A stretch of 64,000 bases of DNA from Myxococcus xanthus. GTDB taxonomy: Bacteria > Myxococcota > Myxococcia > Myxococcales > Myxococcaceae. A model generated the notes under the pieces. That model was not told the DNA's origin. It saw nothing but the letters and a program-made list of their open reading frames with translations, and made no database searches. This document shows positions 36,789-45,004 of the stretch, in pieces; the stretch's first letter is position 1; every line of letters starts with the position of its first letter. Made by a program: the position numbers and the translations under genes. The stretch is from assembly GCF_006402735.1 (NCBI RefSeq), contig NZ_CP017174.1, positions 437,001-501,000 of the forward strand. Reading direction: 5' to 3'.

Positions 36789-36833
36789 GCGCCACGAGCG
36801 CCGCCTTGCCCGAGGGGGCAGGGCTGGCGCTTT
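36787..36833 (+). terminator. Branched terminator after the PilT gene
   Basis: AGCGCCA (36788-36794) pairs with TGGCGCT, enclosing an inner CTTGCCC/GGGCAGG hairpin, followed by TTTCTGTC. Likely ends the pilT transcript. Confidence 0.55.
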
Positions 36834-36902
36834 CTGTCAGGGCGGGGCCCCTGAGGCGTAGGTCGGCGGCGTAGAATCCACGCCACGCTGAGGGGGCTGC
36901 CG

Positions 36903-37465
36903 ATGCTGACGTTCGAGGTGGATGCCGTCGAGGAGGCCTCGACGCCTCCTGTCACCGCGCCGTTGGGGACGTTCGTGGAGGATGCGCTCTGGATGGCGCC
37001 CGGGCCGGACACGCGGGTGCTGGAAACGCATGGCGTGCACCCGTTGCTCGCCGCCGTCCACACGGCCTTCGCGGAGCATCGGCCGCTGGTGCTCTCGCCG
37101 GACGCCATCTGGCTCACGATGGCGCAGGGCGTGGCGCAACACATCCGGTTGAACGGGGAGTCCCTCCGTGACCGCCTCGTCCGGCATGAGGGCCGCAAGA
37201 AGCTGACCGTCGAGCGAGCCAACTGGTGCCCCAGCCGCCTCCTCCCAAGGTGGATGGGCTCGAGCTTGATGGCTGGATCGTAACGGGTGGGCGGCCAGGG
37301 ATGCGCCTCCTGAGCGCCCAGCAACCGGCCGCGGAGGTTCCTGTCGTTGGTACTTCCCTCGTGGCTGTGCTCATGCACGCACTGGAGCACGGCGGCTCCA
37401 CCGACCTCCCCGTCTTGGGGATGCTCGGCGACCGGCTGTTGCCCTGGGAACGCCTGCGCAAGTAA
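36903..37465 (+). pseudogene. DUF4419-like protein, broken
   Basis: The first frame (36903-37283) encodes 126 residues that begin like DUF4419 proteins: VHPLLAAVHTAFAEHRPLVL, SPDAIWLTMAQGVAQHIRLN and RHEGRKKLTV. It then goes off into non-family text near 37215. A second frame (37226-37465) gives KVDGLELDGWIVTGGRPGMR and a leucine-rich end, LPVLGMLGDRLLPWERLRK, plausible as the original C-terminus. The middle of about 250 residues expected for DUF4419 is missing. So a deletion plus frameshift has destroyed the gene. The function of DUF4419 is unknown. Confidence 0.55.
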
Positions 37466-37663
37466 CGCGAGCGCACCTGTCCCCACCTGAAACGACGGGT
37501 CACTCTAGACCCGATACACCTGGATAGGTGTTACTTCCGACCCACTGAACAGACGTGTCAAAGCGTCCGTCTCCGCGGGTTTGGAGGTCCCGTAAACCAG
37601 GAACTATGCCCGAAAATTGAAGCAAAGATTGATATTTCCGCTATTGCTGGTTATTGTCGCGTT

Positions 37664-38197
37664 GTGTCCAGCGCCCCCTCCCCCCTGATTCGCCGTGCGC
37701 AGTCCCTCCTCGATACCCGCCACCTGGTGGAGGCTGGCGCACTGCGTCTTCCCATCGAGCCCACTCCCGCGCCCGCACGGCGTCACCGGAGCGTGCCCAA
37801 GGGGCCTCGGGTGATGCTCGTCTCGGAGGAGCCGCTCTTCCGGCTGGCCATGGGCCGCGAGCTGGCGTCAGACTTCGAGCTGGTCCCTACGTTGGGCATC
37901 GCGTCGGCGGACCGTCGGATGGACCTGGGCGTGGTGCCCGAGGCGGTGGTCGTGGACCTGGACTCCGTGGAGCGAGCGGCCGTGCCGACCTTCCTGGCGC
38001 GGTTGGTGGAGCGCGACCTGGCGGGGCCGCGCATCCTCGTGTCGTCCCACTTCCGTCCCGAGGTGGCGGCGGCCTACAGCGCCTCCAGCCTCACGCACTT
38101 CGCGCTGTCCCGCCCGTGGCGCCCGGGTGCGCTGCGCACGCTGGTGGAGTCCGTCATGGGCCTCTCCGGGCTGCGCGCCATGGCGGCGGGGCGCTGA
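37664..38197 (+). CDS. Degenerate response-regulator receiver protein
   Basis: 177 residues from GTG 37664. After a 45-residue basic leader comes a receiver-like fold: RVMLVSEEPLFRLAMGRELA (the acidic pair reduced to Glu-Glu), then VVVDLDSVERA with a candidate phospho-acceptor Asp98, ILVSSHFRPEVAAAYSASSL, FALSRPWRPGALRTLVESVM. The conserved Lys of the fifth strand is replaced by Arg-Pro-Trp (SRPWRP), so phosphorylation may be lost. There is no output domain. It is 10 nt upstream of the HExxH protein and probably in the same unit. Confidence 0.7.
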   Translation: MSSAPSPLIRRAQSLLDTRHLVEAGALRLPIEPTPAPARRHRSVPKGPRVMLVSEEPLFRLAMGRELASDFELVPTLGIASADRRMDLGVVPEAVVVDLDSVERAAVPTFLARLVERDLAGPRILVSSHFRPEVAAAYSASSLTHFALSRPWRPGALRTLVESVMGLSGLRAMAAGR

Positions 38198-38207
38198 GGA
38201 ACATGGA

Positions 38208-38981
38208 ATGAGCCACGCGTCCACCTTCTCTGATCGGCTGGTGGATGCGGGCCGGGGTCTGCTCACCGGTGTCACGAGCGCGTCGGTGGGAGTGGCTCGC
38301 AGCGTGGGCGTGGTGCTGAAGGCGATGGGCGGAGGCGTGGCGCAGTGCGCGCGCGGCCGGCCTCGCGAGGGACTGCCCCAACTGGGCCAGGGACTGACGC
38401 GCGTGGCGCAGCTTCCCGCGGATGCCGTGTTGATGGTGGGCGGGCGCGTGCTCAGCTCGGTGCAGGTGCTGGTCGGTCTGGAGCCGCCGGGCCGCCGCCT
38501 CACGGCGGATGAAATCGTCCGTCTGCGACCCGTCTTCGGAGACAGCCTGAACTACGCGGCGGTGCGGGTGAAGGTCGGCCGGCTGGGACTGCTGGGCCTC
38601 CCCGGGCGGGCCTTCGCGCACGGCAACACTGTCTTCGTCCCGCCTCGGAGCGGGGGCGTGGATTTCGGCCTGCTCGTCCATGAGCTGACGCACGTGTGGC
38701 AGCACCAGCACGGCGGCACGGCCTACCTGAGCGCCGCCCTGGCCGCGCAGTGGTCCGGCGATGGATACGACTGGCGCAAGGGAGTGAGCCGCGAGAAGCG
38801 TTGGGCCCAGCTCAATCCCGAGCAACAGGCTCAGCTCATCGAGGACGCCGCCGTCGCCGGCCTCATCCCCGTCACCACGTCTGTGTCCCCGCGCATGAAG
38901 CTGCGGGGCTGGTCCGACGCGGCGCTCGACCTGCTGGATGAGGCCGTGGTCTGCCTGCACGCGGGCCGCGGCGCGCCCTGA
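38208..38981 (+). CDS. DUF4157-like zinc-metallopeptidase fold protein
   Basis: 257 residues from ATG 38208. The first 90 residues are helical and Gly/Val-rich. The second half has a zincin motif, VHELTHVWQHQHGG (His158-Glu159-x-x-His162), in the context FAHGNTVFVPP ... VDFGLLVHELTHVW, typical of DUF4157, which is frequent in phage-tail-like (eCIS) effectors and other secreted proteins. No signal peptide and no tail genes nearby. It probably forms a two-gene unit with the receiver-like protein. Confidence 0.75.
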   Translation: MSHASTFSDRLVDAGRGLLTGVTSASVGVARSVGVVLKAMGGGVAQCARGRPREGLPQLGQGLTRVAQLPADAVLMVGGRVLSSVQVLVGLEPPGRRLTADEIVRLRPVFGDSLNYAAVRVKVGRLGLLGLPGRAFAHGNTVFVPPRSGGVDFGLLVHELTHVWQHQHGGTAYLSAALAAQWSGDGYDWRKGVSREKRWAQLNPEQQAQLIEDAAVAGLIPVTTSVSPRMKLRGWSDAALDLLDEAVVCLHAGRGAP

Positions 38982-38985
38982 GCAC

Positions 38986-39285
38986 TCACAGCTTGGGCGG
39001 GGCCAGCGGGTCATGCTCGGAGAGGAGCCGGGACACGCGCGCCTCATCCAGCCGCGTGCCGAGCTGGTCCATTTCATGCTGGTCACGCACCGTCTTCGAC
39101 AGGCTGAAGGTCGAGCCGACGGTGAAGAGCAGGCCCATGCCCAGGAAGGACTTCACCCAGATGTCCACGGGCAGGTTCCAGATACCGACCGCCGTCACTC
39201 CGACGGAGAGGACGAAGGAAAGCCAGGTCTGGGCGACCCAGGCGGAGCTGTGGGCAACGACGACCTTCGGCGTGGCGCGGGACAT
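38986..39285 (-). CDS. YiaA/YiaB-type inner-membrane protein
   Basis: 99 residues from ATG 39285. Two helices (VAQTWLSFVLSVGVTAVGIW and VKSFLGMGLLFTVGSTFSL) with the short loop NLPVDIW fit the YiaA/YiaB two-helix family; a charged tail with KTVRDQHEMDQL follows. Function unknown in all organisms. Divergent from the LysR gene with 109 nt between them, which suggests control by that regulator. Confidence 0.8.
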   Translation of the reverse strand: MSRATPKVVVAHSSAWVAQTWLSFVLSVGVTAVGIWNLPVDIWVKSFLGMGLLFTVGSTFSLSKTVRDQHEMDQLGTRLDEARVSRLLSEHDPLAPPKL

Positions 39286-39394
39286 GGCGACTTCCTCCTC
39301 GTGGCGAGTCGTGCTCGCTGACGGGAAGAACCATGCGCCTTTCCACCGTAAAGCGCATGGAACTAATTGAAGCGCCATTGATAACCTGGAGTGA

Positions 39395-40270
39395 ATGATT
39401 CAGCTCCAGCGGCTCGAAGGCTTCTACCGGGTGGCGCGCGCGGAAGGGTACGCGCGTGCCGTGCCCACCTTCCCGTATCCGATTACGCAGCCGGGAATCC
39501 ATCAGCAGGTGAAGCGGCTGGAGGCGGAGGTCGGCGTGCCGCTCTTCGAGCGCGTGGGCAAGGACCGCGTGGTGCTCACGCCCGAAGGCCGCACGCTGTA
39601 CGCGCACGTGGCGCCGTTCCTCGAAGGACTGGACACCGTGGTGCAGTCGCTGCGCAAGGGCGAGGTGGGCGGCACGCTGCGCATCCATGCCTCCGGCCAC
39701 GTGCTGCGGCACCTGCTGCCCGCGTGGCTGCGCAAGCTCCAGGCGAAGCGGCCGGACATCGAGGTCGCCCTCTTCGAATCCAAGACGCCCGCGCTGGACG
39801 TGCTGCGCCTGGGGGACACGGATCTGGTGGTGGACCATCTGCCGGCGGTGCCCGATGACGTGGAGACGCGCGAGGTGGGGCGCACGCATCCCTTCCTCGT
39901 GCTGCCCGCGCACCACCCGCAGGCGAAGCGGAAGCAGGTGCGGCTGGAGCAGCTCCGTGACGACGCGTTCATCGCCTACAGCACGGACCGGTACCTGAGG
40001 GATCTGCAGCTCGCGGCGCTGGCGCGGGCGGGCGTCACGCCCAGGCGCCTGCACGCCGCGGATTCCTCGGAGACGATTCTGGGCTTCGTGGCCGCGGGGC
40101 TGGGCTTCTCACTGCTGGCCTCGCTCCTGCCGGGAGGTCCACGCGAAGCCGGCGTGGTGTCCAAGGCGCTTCCGGGCGCGGGCACCGGCACCGTCCACGC
40201 CGCCTGGCGCAAGACGGCCGCACGCAGCCCGCTCATCCAGGCCGCGTTGCAGCTGGCGCCGCGGCTCTGA
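39395..40270 (+). CDS. LysR-family transcriptional regulator
   Basis: 291 residues. N-terminal HTH: IQLQRLEGFYRVARAEGYAR, then PITQPGIHQQVKRLEAEVGV and PLFERVGKDRVVLTPEGRTL, which is unmistakable. The effector domain (about 90-290; TLRIHASGHVLRHLLPAWLR, DLVVDHLPAVPDDVETREVG) is complete. Ligand unknown. It is divergent from the YiaA/B-like gene and may regulate it. Confidence 0.93.
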   Translation: MIQLQRLEGFYRVARAEGYARAVPTFPYPITQPGIHQQVKRLEAEVGVPLFERVGKDRVVLTPEGRTLYAHVAPFLEGLDTVVQSLRKGEVGGTLRIHASGHVLRHLLPAWLRKLQAKRPDIEVALFESKTPALDVLRLGDTDLVVDHLPAVPDDVETREVGRTHPFLVLPAHHPQAKRKQVRLEQLRDDAFIAYSTDRYLRDLQLAALARAGVTPRRLHAADSSETILGFVAAGLGFSLLASLLPGGPREAGVVSKALPGAGTGTVHAAWRKTAARSPLIQAALQLAPRL

Positions 40271-40295
40271 GCCGCCGCGGGCGCGTGAACGCCAG

Positions 40296-40337
40296 CGGGG
40301 CCCCGGGTCCGCCTGGAAGGTCGGACGCGGAGCCCCG
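40296..40337. terminator. Bidirectional terminator between LysR and LysM genes
   Basis: CGGGGC (40296-40301) pairs with GCCCCG (40332-40337) and GTCCG (40307-40311) with CGGAC (40322-40326), with a symmetric internal loop. It separates two convergent genes. Confidence 0.5.
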
Positions 40338-40366
40338 TGGGTGCTCGCTCATGTTCGTGCGGGCGC

Positions 40367-41077
40367 TCAGCCCTGGTACTGGTGCACTGCCATGATGGGG
40401 TAGTTCATGCTGGAGATGGTGACGCGCTGCGAACCATCCGAGTTGACGTTGTTGGAGCCGATGAACGTCGGCTTGCCGTCCTTCCAGCCCGCGAACATCA
40501 CCACGTGCTGGCCGCCGTTGGTCTTCATGGAGACCACGTCACCCGGCTTCGCGTCCTTCAGGTCGATGCGCTTGAAGTTGGGGTCCCTGTCCAGCTTGGC
40601 CATCAGGCCCATCACGCTGTTGTCGTGCTGCGCGTCGGAAATCTGGCCCGCCTGCTCCAGCACGGCGGACACGAAGTTGGCGCAGTTGACGTTGTTGGGG
40701 ACCCAGTCCTCCATGTCCGCGCCCACGCCGTTCTTCTCCAGCTTCAGCGAGCTCGCGTTCTTGTTCAGGTGCTGCGACGCGATTTCAAAGGGGCTGCCCT
40801 TGGGGCCGCGGATGCCGGGGCCGGAGCTGCTGGGGCCCTGCACGCCCTGCGCACCGCCGCTGCTGCCACCACCGCCCGTGGCGCCACCCGCGCCACCCGC
40901 GGAGCCGCTCTCGAAGGAGTCCCGCGAACCCGGGATGTTCAGCGACTTGCCGGCGTAGATGAGGTCCGCGTTCTTGATCTGCGGATTCGCCTTCATCAGC
41001 GCGCTGACGCTGGTGTTGTAGCGCTGCGCCAGGTGGGAGAGGGTGTCGCCCGACTTGATGCGGTAGCTGCTGCTCAT
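40367..41077 (-). CDS. LysM plus CHAP/NlpC-like cell-wall hydrolase
   Basis: 236 residues from ATG 41077. An N-terminal LysM domain binds peptidoglycan (YRIKSGDTLSHLAQRYNTSV, LIYAGKSLNIPG). A Gly/Ser-rich linker (55-90) leads to a cysteine-peptidase-like domain: NVNCANFVSAVLEQAG with nucleophile Cys132, PGDVVSMKTNGGQHVVMFAG with His191, and FIGSNNVN. There is no signal peptide, so release may be by lysis or a dedicated route, as in secreted effectors. Predicted amidase or endopeptidase on cell-wall peptides. Confidence 0.85.
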   Translation of the reverse strand: MSSSYRIKSGDTLSHLAQRYNTSVSALMKANPQIKNADLIYAGKSLNIPGSRDSFESGSAGGAGGATGGGGSSGGAQGVQGPSSSGPGIRGPKGSPFEIASQHLNKNASSLKLEKNGVGADMEDWVPNNVNCANFVSAVLEQAGQISDAQHDNSVMGLMAKLDRDPNFKRIDLKDAKPGDVVSMKTNGGQHVVMFAGWKDGKPTFIGSNNVNSDGSQRVTISSMNYPIMAVHQYQG

Positions 41078-41308
41078 GGGGGCTCCGTAGGGGGGTAGAG
41101 CGGCACGGGGGCGCCGCATGTACGTCTTGCACCTATTCTCGAAGGTTGAGACCTGGAGTTGCGTGCCTCTCGATTTTCGAGGCTGACACCGCGGAACCCC
41201 CTGTGATTCCAGCGGATTTCCCAGAAGGTGGGTCGAAAAACACTTCAAAAGGCGTCCTGGCGTCCGCAGAGGCTGCCAGCGCCAGCGAGCTGCCCTACCT
41301 TGGGCCGC

Positions 41309-41872
41309 ATGAGCGCGCTGTCCCGGAGATTGAACCTGGACTGGGTGCTGCCCTCGCTGGCGGTGGGGGGCCGCTTCCCCATCGATACGGCGGAGCATCT
41401 CGCGGGGGCGCTTGGCATCCGCTGTGTGGTGGACGTGCGGGTGGAGGCCTGTGACGACGAGCACGTCCTGCGCGAGCACGGCATCACCTTGTTGCACCTG
41501 CCCACCGAGGACCTCCGGGCCATCCGTGGCGACCGGCTGGATGACGGCGTCGCGTGGGTGACGGAACAACTGGCCCGGGGCCACAAGGTCTACATCCACT
41601 GTGAGCATGGGGTGGGGCGCAGCGCGCTGCTCGCCTTGTGCGTCCTGGTGGCGTTGGGGCATCCCCCGCTGGAGGCGCTGTCCCTGGCGAAGCGGCGGCG
41701 CTGGCAGGTGTCGCCCAGCACGGAGCAGCTGCGCACCTTCATTGCGTGGGCGGATGCCTGGCGTCAGCGGAACGCGGCGACGTGGCGTGTGCCCAGGTTG
41801 GAGGAGCTGGCCGCGATTGCGCACAGCCACCTGACCCAGCCGCCACCCGCTTCCCGCGGGAATGAGGACTGA
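41309..41872 (+). CDS. Dual-specificity/Tyr-type protein phosphatase
   Basis: 187 residues from ATG 41309. The phosphatase loop HCEHGVGRS (His97-Cys98 ... Arg104) is the CX5R active site, preceded by VYIHCEH and the partial general-acid loop EDLRAI; the early CVVDVRVEACDDEHVLREHG resembles DSP folds. It hydrolyses phosphate from protein or a small phospho-molecule (sugar, inositol, nucleotide). 12 nt before the PRTase-kinase gene on the same strand, so the two are almost certainly one functional unit. Confidence 0.9.
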   Translation: MSALSRRLNLDWVLPSLAVGGRFPIDTAEHLAGALGIRCVVDVRVEACDDEHVLREHGITLLHLPTEDLRAIRGDRLDDGVAWVTEQLARGHKVYIHCEHGVGRSALLALCVLVALGHPPLEALSLAKRRRWQVSPSTEQLRTFIAWADAWRQRNAATWRVPRLEELAAIAHSHLTQPPPASRGNED

Positions 41873-41884
41873 GGGAGCGCCGCG

Positions 41885-43723
41885 ATGCTGGTGTCCGGAG
41901 AACATCCGCGAGAGGTGGACCCGACCGCGGAGGCGCGGGCGCTGGCCTGTGCCTGGTGGGAGGTGGACGCGCTACCGCCGGGCCTGACGCGCCACGCGGC
42001 GCTGGTGTCGCTGCTCATCCGCGCGGGGGAGTGGGCGCAGGGGGTCCTGGACGCGGAGCAGGTCGTCCATCAGGGCGAGGATGGCGACACGGTGCTGGCG
42101 CGGGCCTGCGAGTCCACGCTGCTGGCGCTGGGCCACGCGGTGGTGGCGTCCTGGACGGACGGCTTCCGCGCGGACCTGTCGCAGGTGGGCAGCTCGCTGG
42201 AGACGCTGGGTGGACTGGGGCTGCCGCAGCGGGTGCGGTGCAAGGTGCCTCGGGGGTATGCGCTTCAAGGCCTCTACCCGGAGAGCTACCTGGCGTCGGC
42301 GCGGGCGCTGCCGAAGCAGGGCGGCCCCTGTCGCGTCGTGGGCATTCGCGGCATCGGCACGGGACTGGCGGGCGTGGTGGCCGCGGCGCTGGGCACCCAG
42401 GCGTTGTGCTTCGTCCGGCCTCGCGGGCATCCCTACCGGCGCACGTTGTCGCTGTCACCCGAGCGGACCTCGCAACTGGTGGACGAGGCACGCGCGGGCT
42501 ACCGCTTCGTGGTGGTGGACGAGGGTCCGGGACGGTCCGGCTCCTCGTTCGGCGCGGTGGCCGAATTCCTGGAGGCGCGTGGCGTGGCGCCTTCGTCTCT
42601 GTACTTCCTGCCGGGACACGGCGGTGACGTGGGACCTCACGCAACGCCGAGGCACCGGGAGCTCTGGCGCCGAGCCCAGCGCGGCGTGGTGGATTTCGAG
42701 TCGGTGATGGTGACGCCGACCGAGCCTTCACATGCGCTGGCCAGCTGGGTGGAGGACGTGACGGGTAAGGCGACCGCGCCGCTGGAGGACCTGGGTGCTG
42801 GAGGCTGGCGGAAGCACCTGCTGCACGACATGCCGAAGGCGGCGTGGCCCCCAGTGCACCGCTGGCGTGAGCGCCGCAAGTACCTGCTGCGCGCGGGCGG
42901 TCGGCCCTGGTTGCTGAAGTTCGCGGGCCTGGGGGCCTATGGCGCGCGCGCCTATCTCCAGACGCGGGTGTTGGCGGACGCGGGCTTGGGTGTGCCTGTC
43001 TCGGGGCTCAAGCACGGCTTCCTGGTGCAGCCGTGGCTGGAGGAGGCGCGGCCCCTGAGCGCGGTGGGGCGCGGGGTGGACCGCTGGGAGCTGGTGGCGC
43101 GCGTGGGGGCGTACCTGGGTTTCCGCTCGCGTCACTTCGGCAGGGTGGAGGAGGGGTGCGGCGCCTCCACGCGCGAGCTGTGGGAGATGGCTCGCTACAA
43201 CACGGAGGTCGCGTTGGGGCGCGAGGTGGCGCAGGCCCTCCATGTGTGGATGCCCCGGCTGGGCGCGCTGGAGCGGATGGTGCGCCGGACGGTGACGGAC
43301 AACCGGATGCATGCGTGGGAGTGGCTGGTGTTGCCCGGTGGCCGCGTGCTCAAGGTGGATGCGGTGGACCACCATCGGGCGCACGACCTGGTGGGCTGCC
43401 AGGACCTGTCCTGGGATTTGGCGGGCGCGGCGGTGGAGCTGTCGCTGGACTCGGAGGAGTTGGCCGCGCTCTGCGCCGTGGTGGAGCGCCACAAGGGCCG
43501 GCTTCCACCCCTGGAGTTGCTGCGCTTCCACCGGCAGGCCTACCTGGCATTCCAACTGGGGGACCATGCGCTGGCCGCCGAGTCCTACGACGCCCACGCG
43601 CCAGACGAGGCGGCCCGGCTGCGGCATGCCGCGGCTCGCTACGCGGAGTTGCTGCGTCGTGAGCTGGCCCCGGCCAGCAGCCGTCCGCTGATGGGCGGAG
43701 TGGGTGTGGGCGCGCGGATGTAA
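41885..43723 (+). CDS. Phosphoribosyltransferase-like/kinase-like fusion protein
   Basis: 612 residues. Residues about 110-290 look like a phosphoribosyltransferase: RVVGIRGIGTGLAGVVAAAL and the PRPP loop FVVVDEGPGRSGSSFGAVAE (208-227). The second half resembles an aminoglycoside-phosphotransferase/ATP-kinase fold: KYLLRAGGRPWLLKFAGLG with a candidate ATP-Lys345, and a catalytic-type end LKVDAVDHHRAHDLVGCQDL SWDLAGA (489-513). I know no characterised protein of this fusion. PRTases of this loop type occur in tellurite-resistance-associated biosynthetic modules. Role inferred as making or phosphorylating a ribosyl conjugate, with the neighbouring phosphatase trimming it. Confidence 0.7.
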   Translation: MLVSGEHPREVDPTAEARALACAWWEVDALPPGLTRHAALVSLLIRAGEWAQGVLDAEQVVHQGEDGDTVLARACESTLLALGHAVVASWTDGFRADLSQVGSSLETLGGLGLPQRVRCKVPRGYALQGLYPESYLASARALPKQGGPCRVVGIRGIGTGLAGVVAAALGTQALCFVRPRGHPYRRTLSLSPERTSQLVDEARAGYRFVVVDEGPGRSGSSFGAVAEFLEARGVAPSSLYFLPGHGGDVGPHATPRHRELWRRAQRGVVDFESVMVTPTEPSHALASWVEDVTGKATAPLEDLGAGGWRKHLLHDMPKAAWPPVHRWRERRKYLLRAGGRPWLLKFAGLGAYGARAYLQTRVLADAGLGVPVSGLKHGFLVQPWLEEARPLSAVGRGVDRWELVARVGAYLGFRSRHFGRVEEGCGASTRELWEMARYNTEVALGREVAQALHVWMPRLGALERMVRRTVTDNRMHAWEWLVLPGGRVLKVDAVDHHRAHDLVGCQDLSWDLAGAAVELSLDSEELAALCAVVERHKGRLPPLELLRFHRQAYLAFQLGDHALAAESYDAHAPDEAARLRHAAARYAELLRRELAPASSRPLMGGVGVGARM

Positions 43724-43822
43724 TGACGCGCAGTTCCCTCGTTACTGTCACCCGCCGACATCTGGTGGCCCGCGGATGCCGAGGCGCTTGAAGCGGGCCA
43801 GGGCTCCGCGCATGGTGCTGGT

Positions 43823-44938
43823 GTGAGCTCCATTCCTCATCCTGACTTCACGGCCGCGCGTTTCTCCTCCTGTCCGGACGCGCGCTTCCAGCCGGCGCCC
43901 GCGGACGGCGTGTTGCCGGAGGGCTTCTTCACCACGACGAATCTGCCTACCTACGTGCGCGTGGGCGGCGCGTGGCGCATGCCGCGCGAGCCGCGCATGG
44001 ACGGGGCGCTGGTGCTGGATGCGCAAGGCGAGCTGTGGATTCGCGAAGGCCGTCGCGTGCGTGCGGGCGAGCACGTGGTGGTGGGCTTCGCGGAGGACGG
44101 CAGCGAAGGCGTGTACGTGAACGCCGCCTACCTCGCGGGTGAGGGGGAGGGGGAGTTCAAGTTCATGACGAGCGCGGTGTCCCGCGAGAAGCCCATCGAC
44201 TACGCGCACATGGCCCGGGTGCTGGTGGACGAGCGCGAGCGCGGGGGCTACCCCATCTGGGTGACGGGGCCGGCGCTGGTGCATTCGCGGGCGCGCGCGG
44301 ACATGACGTGGTTCGTCGCCAATGGCTTCGTAGGCGCGCTGCTGGCGGGCAACGCGGTGGCGGTGCATGACATCGAAGCCTCCATCTTCGGCACCACGCT
44401 GGGGATGAGCGGCTCGGGCGAGGCCACCTCGGGCGGCCACGGCTTGCATATGCGCGCCATCAACAAGGTGCGGGCGGCGGGCTCCATCGCCAAGGCGGTG
44501 GAGGCCGGGGTGATTACCAACGGCATCATGCACGCGTGCGTGGTGCACAAGGTGCCCTTCGTGCTGACGGGCTCCATCCGTGATGACGGGCCGCTGCCGG
44601 ACGTGGTGACGGACAACCTGGAGGCGCAGGTGGCCATGCGCGAGCACGCGGTGAAGTCCACCATGGCGGTGATGATCGCCACGGCGCTGCATGCCATCGC
44701 CACCGGAAACATGCTGCCGGCGTTCGTCACGGAGAAGGACGGCTCGTTGCGGGAGCTGCCCACCATCTGCGTGGACTCGTCCGAGTTCGTGGTGAGCAAG
44801 CTGAAGGACCGCGGCACGCACCAGGCCTTCGGCGTGGTGACGAACGCGCAGGACTTCATGCATGTCCTACGGCTGTACGTGGAGCGTGACCTGGCGGCGC
44901 GCGGGCTGCCGGTGCCGGGTGACGCGCTGAGGAAGTAG
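43823..44938 (+). CDS. TIGR00300 (LOR/SDH)-family protein, ornithine cyclodeaminase-like
   Basis: 371 residues. The conserved text VHSRARADMTWFVANGFVGA and LLAGNAVAVHDIEASIFGTT, LGMSGSGEATSGGHGLHMRA and NLEAQVAMREHAVKSTMAVM, identifies TIGR00300, the LOR/SDH C-terminal domain whose archaeal members are NAD-dependent ornithine cyclodeaminases and whose cyanobacterial homologue is fused to arginine dihydrolase. Here only this domain is present plus a short N-terminal beta region. It may convert ornithine to proline, or act on a related amino acid. Cytosolic. Confidence 0.8.
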   Translation: MSSIPHPDFTAARFSSCPDARFQPAPADGVLPEGFFTTTNLPTYVRVGGAWRMPREPRMDGALVLDAQGELWIREGRRVRAGEHVVVGFAEDGSEGVYVNAAYLAGEGEGEFKFMTSAVSREKPIDYAHMARVLVDERERGGYPIWVTGPALVHSRARADMTWFVANGFVGALLAGNAVAVHDIEASIFGTTLGMSGSGEATSGGHGLHMRAINKVRAAGSIAKAVEAGVITNGIMHACVVHKVPFVLTGSIRDDGPLPDVVTDNLEAQVAMREHAVKSTMAVMIATALHAIATGNMLPAFVTEKDGSLRELPTICVDSSEFVVSKLKDRGTHQAFGVVTNAQDFMHVLRLYVERDLAARGLPVPGDALRK

Positions 44939-44964
44939 CGGGCGCCTTCCGGCCGCGACGGCGG

Positions 44965-44985
44965 GCCTGGCACCGGTGGCCAGGC
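44965..44985. terminator. Hairpin between convergent TIGR00300 and acyl-CoA dehydrogenase genes
   Basis: GCCTGGC (44965-44971) pairs with GCCAGGC (44979-44985), loop 7 nt, no U-tract. Confidence 0.5.
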
Positions 44986-45004
44986 TCGCCTCGGTGTCTC
45001 CGCG

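Noticed and set aside
37226-37465. 79-codon frame as an independent small gene
   Set aside because: No ribosome-binding site and its text fits better as the displaced C-terminus of the broken DUF4419-like gene.
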